DNA of 64,000 bases, taken from assembly GCA_010671905.1 (NCBI GenBank), contig JAAHII010000001.1:7092026-7156025 (forward strand), in the 5' to 3' direction. Of this stretch, positions 36,725 to 44,989 are shown piece by piece; the first letter of the stretch is position 1, and every line of letters starts with the position of its first letter. The notes beneath the pieces were generated by a model. It saw nothing but the letters and a program-made list of their open reading frames with translations, was not told the origin of the DNA and did not search any database. The translations under genes were made by a program, and so were the position numbers. The DNA comes from Leptolyngbya sp. SIOISBB (GTDB lineage Bacteria; Cyanobacteriota; Cyanobacteriia; Phormidesmidales; Phormidesmidaceae).

Positions 36725-37659
36725 AACCTACTTGCCCTCTTAGTTTTAGCAAGAACGTCCAATTTTTAGAATCGATTGATACTTCTAAAATAGAAAGACT
36801 CTATCAGAAAAAGTTGAATCTATCAGTTATTGAAGAGTTTAAGTCAGTGAAGAAAATCAACTTTTATCGTTCTGTTGATTCAGACTTAAAGTTTTTCAGT
36901 CCTATGACGATTGGGTCACAATCTTTTTATGAAACTCTTCAAGGCCTAGAGTGGTATTACCTTGATGAAAAGTATGAATATGAGTATGTCCGAAACTGGA
37001 TTAAACCTAGTTGTCTGGTTCTTGAGGTTGGATGTGGCAAAGGATCCTTGGCAAGATTCTTGAATTTGAAATCTTATGTTGGGCTCGAATATAGTGAAAA
37101 TGCTAAAAGAATTGCTGAAAAAGACAACGTTAAAGTTCTAAATAAAACAATTCAAGAGCATTCGATGAATCGAACTTGCTCTTATGATGTAGTTTGCGCT
37201 TTTCAGGTTTTAGAACATGTTGACAATGTCCATAACTTCGTTCGTGAAAGCGTCAGCTGCCTTAAGAAAAATGGTCTTTTGATTTATTCAGTACCTAGTG
37301 CGGATTCGTTTGTTGCGCTGGCGAAGAATAATCCTCTAAATATGCCGCCTCATCATTTGACCTGGTGGTCGGATAAGAGTCTGCAGTACTTAGAAAATAT
37401 TTTTCCACTCGAATTGCTTGAACTTCATCATGAGCCTTTAGCCGAAATACACTTCCGCTGGTATATCTCGGTGTTAGTTCTGGAAGCCTTAAAGCAAAAA
37501 CTAAATACCCAGTGCTCTTTAATTGACTTCACTTTCAAAGGGCAGTTGCTTTCAAAAATAGCAGAGGTAGTTTCGGCTCTGATATCTGATGGATTGGCGA
37601 ACACAAAGATGAGACCCATAGGCCATTCGGTTATTGCAGTTTATCGGAAGACCTCATAA
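36721..37659 (+). CDS. SAM-dependent methyltransferase
   Basis: 312 residues. A non-conserved N-terminal 95 residues are followed by a class I methyltransferase core: VLEVGCGKGSLARFL (near 101-115), YVGLEYSENAKRIAEKDN and FQVLEHVDNVHNFVRES. The family (Methyltransf_23 type) methylates small molecules, lipids or sugars. The third methyltransferase of this cluster, coupled to the glycosyltransferase by an ATGA overlap. Substrate unknown. Confidence 0.87.
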   Translation: MKPTCPLSFSKNVQFLESIDTSKIERLYQKKLNLSVIEEFKSVKKINFYRSVDSDLKFFSPMTIGSQSFYETLQGLEWYYLDEKYEYEYVRNWIKPSCLVLEVGCGKGSLARFLNLKSYVGLEYSENAKRIAEKDNVKVLNKTIQEHSMNRTCSYDVVCAFQVLEHVDNVHNFVRESVSCLKKNGLLIYSVPSADSFVALAKNNPLNMPPHHLTWWSDKSLQYLENIFPLELLELHHEPLAEIHFRWYISVLVLEALKQKLNTQCSLIDFTFKGQLLSKIAEVVSALISDGLANTKMRPIGHSVIAVYRKTS

Positions 37660-37743
37660 GTGCCTTCAATCTAATTTTATGGATTATTGCAGCGGAGTCT
37701 TGTTCCGGGAGTGATTGCCTTCCTTTTAGACCGGTCAAACTAT

Positions 37744-38997
37744 ATGAGAGTCGTTCACCTTAGCCATGCTGATTGTACTGGAGGAGCTGCGATCGCAGCT
37801 TATCGTCTCCATGTTGCTCTACAACGTGAACAAGTTGATTCGCACATGCTGGTGCAGGATATGCGCAATGATAACAGCACTGTTCATACATTCACGTCTA
37901 AACGAGAACGGATGCTTGCAAAACTGCGTCCGAGTTTAGACAAATTGCCTCTAGGGCTTTATCGCAAACGACGCAGAACTACATTTAGTTGTGACTGGCT
38001 TCCTAGTCATATTCCTCAGGATATTTGCAAATACCGACCTGATATTCTCAACCTGCATTGGATTGGGGCTGGCTATCTTCGGCTTGAATCTCTATCTAAT
38101 TTAAGATTTCCTCAAGTTTGGACGCTTCACGATATGTGGGCTTTTACTGGAGGCTGTCACTATGATGATGGATGCGATGGCTACCGAAAATCCTGTGGCC
38201 GATGTCCACAATTAGGGAGTAATCACTATTGGGATTTGTCTCGATGGATTTGGTATCGAAAATCGAGAACCTACCGTCAACTTCCACTCACCATCGTATG
38301 TCCTAGTAATTGGTTAGCTCAATGTGCAAAAAGTAGTAGCCTTTTTAACTCGTTGGACATCCGCATCATTCCAAATGGAGTCGACTGTCAGCAATATCGG
38401 CCAATCGATCAACATCTGGCTCGCCAACTCTTAGGCTTATCCGCAGACAAACAGCTTATTTTATTCGGTGCTATGAGTGCAACGAGCGATTATAGGAAAG
38501 GGTTTCATTTACTGGAGCCAGCGTTGCGAAGATTGCAAATTGACTCTTGGGAAAATCGTGTAGAAATCCTGATTTTTGGGGCATCGAAATCTGAGACACC
38601 AATTGATTTGAAGCTGCCAATTCGATATTTAGGATGTATGTATGACGATCTTTCTCTATCGTTGACCTATAGTGCTGCTGATGTTTTCGTGATTCCATCT
38701 ATGCAAGATAACTTTCCCAACACGGCACTTGAGGCGATCTCATGTGGCATCCCTTGTGTGGCATTCAACATCGGTGGTTTATCTGACATAATCACGCATC
38801 AGTTAAATGGTTACCTTGCAGAACCTTTCTCCTCCGCAGATTTAGCCAATGGAATCTCCTGGGTTTTGCAGAATACTGAACGTTATCGACAGTTGTCTGC
38901 AAACGCTCGTGTAACAGCCGAAAAAAAGTTTACTTTGGCAAAACAGGCTCGATCATATCAGACTCTATATGAGGAAGTTCTCAAATACGCTCCTTAG
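37744..38997 (+). CDS. Glycosyltransferase family 4
   Basis: 417 residues from ATG 37744. Begins MRVVHLSHADCTGGAAIAAYRLH, the donor-independent N-terminal Rossmann loop of GT4 enzymes in colanic-acid-like clusters, with VWTLHDMWAFTGGCHY. The C-terminal domain has PNGVDCQQYRP and DNFPNTALEAISCGIPCVAF, the nucleotide-sugar E-x7-E-type motif. A HIP1 site (about 37790) lies at its start, the first after about 7.9 kb without one. Acts as a cytoplasmic retaining transferase; sugar unknown. Confidence 0.92.
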   Translation: MRVVHLSHADCTGGAAIAAYRLHVALQREQVDSHMLVQDMRNDNSTVHTFTSKRERMLAKLRPSLDKLPLGLYRKRRRTTFSCDWLPSHIPQDICKYRPDILNLHWIGAGYLRLESLSNLRFPQVWTLHDMWAFTGGCHYDDGCDGYRKSCGRCPQLGSNHYWDLSRWIWYRKSRTYRQLPLTIVCPSNWLAQCAKSSSLFNSLDIRIIPNGVDCQQYRPIDQHLARQLLGLSADKQLILFGAMSATSDYRKGFHLLEPALRRLQIDSWENRVEILIFGASKSETPIDLKLPIRYLGCMYDDLSLSLTYSAADVFVIPSMQDNFPNTALEAISCGIPCVAFNIGGLSDIITHQLNGYLAEPFSSADLANGISWVLQNTERYRQLSANARVTAEKKFTLAKQARSYQTLYEEVLKYAP

Positions 38998-39014
38998 AGT
39001 TGGCTTTGGCATTC

Positions 39015-39917
39015 ATGTCTGACTATTCTTTTCCAGATGTCTTTATTCTGATTCCCGTTCACAATCGGCGTGAGACGACAGTGGCCTGCCTGGAAAAGTT
39101 GCAAACTACAGGAGATTTAGAGCGCTTCCAGATAGTGGTGATCGACGATGGTTCAACCGATGGCACAGGAGAGGCGATCGCCCAAAACTATCCCCAAGTA
39201 AATGTTCTCCAAGGAGATGGTAATCTTTGGTGGACAGGAGCGATTAAGAAAGGAATGAAATATGCCTATGAGCGGAACGCTGATTTCGTGATTTGGCTAA
39301 ATGACGATTGCGAATTTTCTGAACAAACAATAACTAACCTAGTTGGATTCTGTTATCAGAATTCGGAGTCAGTTATAGGTTGTGAAGTCAGAGATAAGCA
39401 ATCAGGGTTATTTGTTTCTTATGGTGGCCAACAAAAGACCTGGAAAGGATTTCGCCTTATCCAAACTTCGCCTGGACAGATCACTCATTGTGATGCTCTA
39501 TGCGGTAATATTGTCTGCATTCCCAGAAAATTAATTGATGTTATCGGTTACCCTAACGCGAAGGCGTTACCTCATTATGGAGGCGACACTCTTTATACAA
39601 TAAAAGCTCGTAAATCTGGGTTTTCTATTTTTGTTGATAATAGGACATTGGTTCTGAATACTATGGATAAAGAGCCTAAACTTTATCCAAGAAATTGGCT
39701 CCTCGCGCCAGGTTCCCCTTTAAGACTTCTAGAATTGACCTTCATGCGTCAGTCAGGGCTGAGTTGGCATGTATGGTTACGTATTAATTGGGAAGGATAT
39801 CATATTTGGGGACTTGTCATGCTCTCTAAAAAATATACATCTATTCTTCTGCTGACCTTACTGAGATTTCTTCCCTACGCAGTTCGAGTTCGACTATCTA
39901 ATTTCATGAAAAAGTAA
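39015..39917 (+). CDS. Glycosyltransferase family 2
   Basis: 300 residues from ATG 39015. Classic GT2 motifs: FILIPVHNRRETTVACLEKL, VVIDDGSTDGTGEAIA, NLWWTGAIKKGMKYA and WLNDDCEF (the DxD-type acidic motif). The NLWWTGA pattern resembles rhamnosyl- or similar transferases. A hydrophobic stretch near the C-terminus suggests membrane association. It is followed 17 bp later by a second GT2 gene. Confidence 0.92.
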   Translation: MSDYSFPDVFILIPVHNRRETTVACLEKLQTTGDLERFQIVVIDDGSTDGTGEAIAQNYPQVNVLQGDGNLWWTGAIKKGMKYAYERNADFVIWLNDDCEFSEQTITNLVGFCYQNSESVIGCEVRDKQSGLFVSYGGQQKTWKGFRLIQTSPGQITHCDALCGNIVCIPRKLIDVIGYPNAKALPHYGGDTLYTIKARKSGFSIFVDNRTLVLNTMDKEPKLYPRNWLLAPGSPLRLLELTFMRQSGLSWHVWLRINWEGYHIWGLVMLSKKYTSILLLTLLRFLPYAVRVRLSNFMKK

Positions 39918-39934
39918 AGCTTTATATTGGAATC

Positions 39935-40852
39935 ATGGCTGTAAAATTTAGCGTTGTCATACCTTGCTACAGCGAAGGAAGACTCTTACGAGAGACTATT
40001 GAAAGCGTTCTTAACCAGTCTTACTCTCCATTTGAGGTGATCATTGTTAATGATGCATCCAAAGACCCGGAAACGATTGAGATTTGTCATTATGCAATTT
40101 CCGATTCACGTGTAAAGGTCATCTGGAGACGAAAGAATGGAGGGCCAGCTATTGCTATTAATGAAGGATTTTCACAAGCAAAGGGAGATGTTTTTCTGAA
40201 TTTGGATGCAGACGATCTATTGCCTTCGACAACTTTAGAGAAGGCTGCATCAGTGTTTTTAAATGATCCGAAAATCGACTGGATTTATGGAAATTATCTC
40301 CGTGAAGATAGCCCTCACCGTACAGGTCAGATAATTGATCCCAGGCCCATTGATTTATCAATTATGTTAAGTTCTAAGCGATTTATACCGAGTTCTCGGT
40401 GGTTTTTGAGGGCAAATAACCCTATGCGCCGTCACGTTTGGGAAGCTCTGCGAGGGCATGATCCTGATTTAGATGCCAAAGATGTACACGATTTAGAGTT
40501 TCTAATTCGTTTAATCGAAGCTGGTTACTGCAGCCACTATATTCCCGCCACGATGTATGTATGGCGAAAATATCTAGGAAATAATACTCGTCTAGTTACT
40601 CCTCTATCTTGGTATAAGATAGCCTATAAGCATTGGAAAATCTATGAAAAACATGGCCTGAAATATCGAGCTTTAGAACTACTCTTGTGGGGTAGTAAAT
40701 GGCTAAATGATCTGGATAATATTGAATATTATCGAGGTGAACTGATGAGTTGTATCCGCCGTGGTCAATTTAAGTTTCCGACTCTTTTAGCGATGATATT
40801 GCCTTCACGCATTTTTCGTCCTGTTGTACACATTGCGAGTTCTTTGCGTTGA
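39935..40852 (+). CDS. Glycosyltransferase family 2
   Basis: 305 residues. FSVVIPCYSEGRLLRETIESVLNQ, VIIVNDASKDPETIEI and LNLDADDLLPSTTLEKA are the A-, B- and DxD-type motifs of GT2 inverting transferases. The remainder is helical and rich in aromatic residues. Belongs to the same operon as the preceding transferase. Donor and acceptor unknown. Confidence 0.92.
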   Translation: MAVKFSVVIPCYSEGRLLRETIESVLNQSYSPFEVIIVNDASKDPETIEICHYAISDSRVKVIWRRKNGGPAIAINEGFSQAKGDVFLNLDADDLLPSTTLEKAASVFLNDPKIDWIYGNYLREDSPHRTGQIIDPRPIDLSIMLSSKRFIPSSRWFLRANNPMRRHVWEALRGHDPDLDAKDVHDLEFLIRLIEAGYCSHYIPATMYVWRKYLGNNTRLVTPLSWYKIAYKHWKIYEKHGLKYRALELLLWGSKWLNDLDNIEYYRGELMSCIRRGQFKFPTLLAMILPSRIFRPVVHIASSLR

Positions 40853-40910
40853 GAAGTAATAAATATGTGATGCCATCTTGCATAGTAAATTTAGTTCGAG
40901 TGAATCAACC

Positions 40911-41723
40911 ATGAATGAATTGGTTTCTATAATCAAAAGCTTCATTCGAAGAATTCTTTTTGTTCTGGATCCATTGTATGTTGCTTCTTATAAACTGACT
41001 CAACCCCATTCAAAACATATTCCTCCTATGAAGAGACGGGTGAGGGTGGGCAACCATTATAGAATTGACACCTTTTTGAATAGTGGCTTAAGGTGTTATG
41101 AACCTTTAAAGCAGGCAATAAAAACATATCAAGCCAACCAGCTCGAAGGTCTCCGAATTCTCGACTTTGGAGCTGGTTGTGGAAGGACCTTACAGTATTC
41201 TAGTAGAGACTTCGATAAGATTTGGGCAACCGATATAGATGCTGAAGCTATTAACTTTGTAGCACGTGACTACCCAGAAGTTGTTGCATCATGTAATACT
41301 TATGATCCACCAACTGATTATGAAGAGAATTTTTTTGATGTCATTTATTCGGTGTCAATTTGGACTCATATTCCCCCAGTAAGTCAAGAAGCATGGCTAC
41401 AAGAAATCCAAAGAATCCTTAAGAAAGATGGGCTTGCTTTGATTACATTCCTTGGAGAAAACTGTCTTCAAAACGAAAGCTTTCATCAGACTTATGATTT
41501 CAATCTGACACCTGAATTCCTCGTGGAAAAGGGTCTTATTTATATAGAATATCCTCGTATTCTAAAGAGAAACTCGATATCCCAAACTGGGCAACCCTAT
41601 GGAGTCACTTATCATTCGAATGAATATATAAGTAAAGTATGGAGTCAATGGTTTGATGTTTTGAACATTCAGAAAAGTGTGATAGATAATCTTCAGAATC
41701 TGGCTATCTTAAAGAAAAGATAA
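40911..41723 (+). CDS. SAM-dependent methyltransferase
   Basis: 270 residues from ATG 40911. After about 85 residues of N-terminal extension the methyltransferase core appears: LRILDFGAGCGRTLQYSS (motif I), IWATDIDAEAINFVARDYP (motif II) and VIYSVSIWTHIPP. The family is common in cyanobacterial polysaccharide clusters. Fourth methyltransferase here. Last gene of the AT-rich block before the decayed glycosyltransferase. Confidence 0.87.
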   Translation: MNELVSIIKSFIRRILFVLDPLYVASYKLTQPHSKHIPPMKRRVRVGNHYRIDTFLNSGLRCYEPLKQAIKTYQANQLEGLRILDFGAGCGRTLQYSSRDFDKIWATDIDAEAINFVARDYPEVVASCNTYDPPTDYEENFFDVIYSVSIWTHIPPVSQEAWLQEIQRILKKDGLALITFLGENCLQNESFHQTYDFNLTPEFLVEKGLIYIEYPRILKRNSISQTGQPYGVTYHSNEYISKVWSQWFDVLNIQKSVIDNLQNLAILKKR

Positions 41724-41907
41724 GTTCAGTGTTTGTATTTTTCAGTTTGACACTTTGCCAAAAGTGTCAAACTGATATTATTTATTTGGAGACTGACTTA
41801 GAGCTGAATGGGAATGATAAAGATTATTGCTTTATGTACCTCTTAGCTCATCTCTAAAAACACCCGAATTATTCTGTTGCTAGCACTTTCAGCCTCCGTC
41901 AAATTCT

Positions 41908-42418
41908 TTGGACCGCTTGCTAAAATTGCAAATCCTCTCGTTAATGCTCAAGTTCGTTTTAGCTCAAGAGATGCAAACTCTACTGCTATTGGTCATTGCC
42001 GTGATGCATGATCGCGCTGATTTTATTGGACACCGTTTGACGGCTCTAGTCCCAAAAGTAGAGGCATTGGGATCTGGGGGTATTACGATCGCTAGCCTGT
42101 CAAATACCGGTAGTGCGGAGATTATTCGACAGTTCCTTACTGTAAAACTGGTCGGCAATCCAGAACAAAGCGGCTTTAGTGCCAACAACAACTATGGCAT
42201 GGCGGTCGATCTTGGTCCTCCCGTTCTATTATCATCCAACATGCCGGAATTGGAAACGCACTGTCCTGACTTTGTGTGGCATAGCCACGATTCGAATAGA
42301 CATTGCAGCTCAGATTATTGCCGCCTATCGGCTACCTTACATAACAAGTTATCTGACCGCGCGACATTCCCCTCAACAATTTGTGCAGCAATATATGGAA
42401 ATTTTTGAGGGGTGAGGT
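41908..42418 (+). pseudogene. Decayed glycosyltransferase family 2 gene
   Basis: Reads as a GT2 N-terminus with damage: VIAVMHDRADFIGHRLTAL, VKLVGNPEQSGFSANNNYG and MAVDLGPPVLLSSN are recognisable, but the acidic D-D-x-S block is lost (SNTGS remains) and the catalytic core is missing. A tail IAAQIIAAYRLPYITSYLTA continues in another frame to 42418. So an old gene with internal deletion and at least one frameshift. The adjoining 41724-41907 holds no gene; a CAAACTG/CAGTTTGaca-type inverted repeat lies at about 41745-41775. Confidence 0.65.
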
Positions 42419-42424
42419 AGCACT

Positions 42425-43207
42425 GTGGCCAAATCACGCTGCATTTTGACCAGCCGTATCGACGCCACATGTTATGCCGACGCTTGCGATCGCATTCAAG
42501 CTTGGGCACAAAGCCATACTTCTTGCTACGTTGTGGCCGCTAACGTTCATGTGGTCATGACGGCCTACTGGAATCCTCAATACCAACGGATTTTGGAACA
42601 AGCTGCTTTAGTGACTCCTGATGGTATGCCTCTTGTATGGGGGTTGCGCCAACTCGGGTATCCTCATCAAACCAGAGTTTATGGCCCCGATTTGATGCTG
42701 GCGTGGTGTCGGCGGACAACGGGGTTGCAAATTCCAATCTATTTATATGGGGGTAGTGAGACTACCTTACAGAAGGTGTCTTGCTACTTGAAGGCCCAGT
42801 TTCCGGGATTGATAGTGGCGGGTACCCATGCCCCCCCTTTTCGACCACTGACGCCAGACGAGGAAGCAGCCGATGTAGAGCGGATCCATCAATCAGGTGC
42901 TCAAGTCGTTTTTGTCGCCTTGGGGTGTCCTAAGCAGGAACAGTGGATGGCCCGGCAGCAGGGACAGCTTAATGCCGTGATGATTGGGGTTGGAGCCGCG
43001 TTTCGCTTTTTTAGTGGCGAGGTGTCGCAAGCGCCCCGCTGGATGATGCGATGGGGATTGGAATGGGTCTATCGCTTTAGTCAGGAACCGCAAAGGCTGT
43101 GGAAGCGATACTTTATCAACAATTTCGCGTTTGTCATGTTGTTTGGCTGCCAACTATTCAGCCATTGGCTAGCGACGCTACTGCCGATGAAGAATTCTGA
43201 GGAATGA
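42425..43207 (+). CDS. WecG/TagA/CpsF family glycosyltransferase
   Basis: 260 residues from GTG 42425 with GAGGT upstream. Family motifs VTPDGMPLVWGLRQLG (near 61-76), YGPDLMLAW, VFVALGCPKQEQWM and VGAAFRFFSGEVSQAPRWM are intact. These membrane-associated enzymes add an N-acetylmannosamine(-uronate) type sugar to an undecaprenyl-PP-linked sugar in capsule, teichoic-acid or exopolysaccharide synthesis. DNA returns here to high GC with HIP1 sites. Next to the priming transferase gene. Confidence 0.94.
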   Translation: MAKSRCILTSRIDATCYADACDRIQAWAQSHTSCYVVAANVHVVMTAYWNPQYQRILEQAALVTPDGMPLVWGLRQLGYPHQTRVYGPDLMLAWCRRTTGLQIPIYLYGGSETTLQKVSCYLKAQFPGLIVAGTHAPPFRPLTPDEEAADVERIHQSGAQVVFVALGCPKQEQWMARQQGQLNAVMIGVGAAFRFFSGEVSQAPRWMMRWGLEWVYRFSQEPQRLWKRYFINNFAFVMLFGCQLFSHWLATLLPMKNSEE

Positions 43208-43277
43208 TAAGGTTTGGCGGAAATTTCGGAATACTAATGATGCCCTGGTCAATCGTTAGTGTGAGTTGCCCCCTCTC

Positions 43278-44738
43278 ATGGATTGTCATCGAGCCATTAA
43301 GGCCGTCATGAAACCCCGATCGTCTGCTTCTCTAGATATACGAGCCCCCCGTCGATTGCGGTTCAAGGATATTTTAAGTTGGCCAGCGCAACGATCGCTG
43401 GTGTTGATGTTCTCAGACATTGTTGCTCTAGCCCTGTCGTGGAAGATTGCGCGATCGCTCAACCAGTTTTTTTCACCGATTCCCCCCCAGTTGCTTTGGT
43501 GGAAATGGCTATCGATTCCCAGTCCTTTGTGGTTTATGGGAGGCATGACGCTGGTTGTGTTTGCCTGTGCTGGGCTGTATGGCACACAACGTCAGGTCAA
43601 AAACCACCTCCAAGTTGGCAAGCTGGTCAGCCTGGTCTATCTGGCTTGTTTGGTGTTGATGTATTTCTACGATCCCAAGCTGGATTTGCCGCGATCGCTC
43701 TTTTTCTCCGCTTGGGTGAGCAGCGTCGGGCTGATGGTACTCTTGCGTCTGATCAGTATGAGCATATTGCAGACAATTGAGCGATCGCGGTCAGCTCAAA
43801 CTGTTTTCTTGATTGCGTCAGCGCAGCGACTCCGGCACCTATCCGAAGCGCTATCGCAACGGGCTCATGTCAAAGTCATCGGAGCCGCCTTACCCAGAAC
43901 AGCTAATTCGGCAACGACTTTTCAGGCCATTTTGTCTTCTCAGGCTCCCCTTGTGCTGGTAGAAGACATTCCCACCGCCGATCTCGCCTCAGAGCTTTAC
44001 TGGAAGCTGCGACGGGCGGGCATTGCCATGCAGCTGATTCCCAATAGCCGCGATATGCTCTACCGTCGGGGCACGCCAGAAACCCTGGCGGGTATTCCCA
44101 CTCTGATGATGGATGTGCCATTGATGGGGAGTTGGGATTATCGCCTCAAACGCTTGGTGGATTACCTGGGGACTAGCGTCGGGATAGTGCTGCTGGCACC
44201 GCTCTTTCTCGGTATTGCTTTGGCCATTCGGCTTGATTCCCCGGGGCCGGCTTTCTTCCGGCAAGAGCGAGTTGGTCTGCACGGGCAACGGTTTTGGGTC
44301 TGGAAGTTTCGGACGATGTGTATGGATGCCGATCGCCTGCAAGCTCAGCTAGAAGCTCACAATGAATCCACTGATGGGGTGCTCTTTAAAGTGAAGCGCG
44401 ATCCTCGGGTAACTCGTATCGGGGCACTGTTGAGGCGCACCAGTCTAGATGAACTGCCACAACTGTTGAATGTTCTCCGTGGCGAGATGAGTTTAGTCGG
44501 GCCGCGCCCTTTGCCAGTTCGAGATGTCGTGCGTTTTGATGGCTGGCATCACATCCGACATCAGGTTTTGCCTGGAATTACGGGGCTTTGGCAAATTTCC
44601 GGGCGTTCGGATATCGACAGCTTCGACGATGTAGCTCGTCTCGATTTGCACTATATCGACAATTGGTCCCTGAACTTGGATCTAGAGATCCTCATGGAAA
44701 CTTTGCGGATTGTAGTTGTGGGTAAGGGGGCTTATTGA
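43278..44738 (+). CDS. Priming glycosyl-1-phosphate transferase (WbaP/CpsE-like)
   Basis: 486 residues. N-terminal half has about four membrane segments and a CoA-binding-like region. The C-terminal bacterial sugar transferase domain is full: [68 protein letters not shown] and [15 protein letters not shown]. It transfers a sugar phosphate to undecaprenyl phosphate to start repeat-unit synthesis. Start uncertain (TTG 43266, ATG 43278, ATG 43308). Confidence 0.94.
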   Translation: MDCHRAIKAVMKPRSSASLDIRAPRRLRFKDILSWPAQRSLVLMFSDIVALALSWKIARSLNQFFSPIPPQLLWWKWLSIPSPLWFMGGMTLVVFACAGLYGTQRQVKNHLQVGKLVSLVYLACLVLMYFYDPKLDLPRSLFFSAWVSSVGLMVLLRLISMSILQTIERSRSAQTVFLIASAQRLRHLSEALSQRAHVKVIGAALPRTANSATTFQAILSSQAPLVLVEDIPTADLASELYWKLRRAGIAMQLIPNSRDMLYRRGTPETLAGIPTLMMDVPLMGSWDYRLKRLVDYLGTSVGIVLLAPLFLGIALAIRLDSPGPAFFRQERVGLHGQRFWVWKFRTMCMDADRLQAQLEAHNESTDGVLFKVKRDPRVTRIGALLRRTSLDELPQLLNVLRGEMSLVGPRPLPVRDVVRFDGWHHIRHQVLPGITGLWQISGRSDIDSFDDVARLDLHYIDNWSLNLDLEILMETLRIVVVGKGAY

Positions 44739-44989
44739 GGGGCTGAGGGTAGGGAGCGTGGTCAATTCGGAGGGGTTTGGTTGTAGGTTTTGGGTTCCAG
44801 GTTCCAGTGAATGTGATGAAGACGTTCATTTTGCGTGAAGAGCGTTATTGTGACTAGCGTTAGGGCGATCGCCTTTCACCCGTCTTCGGGTCACCGATGC
44901 CGGAGCCCCAACACCTGACACCCGGTTCCCAATACCGAATATTCGACCGCCCTACCTCGTCTACTAAGCCCCTCACCTACAGTTGCACT

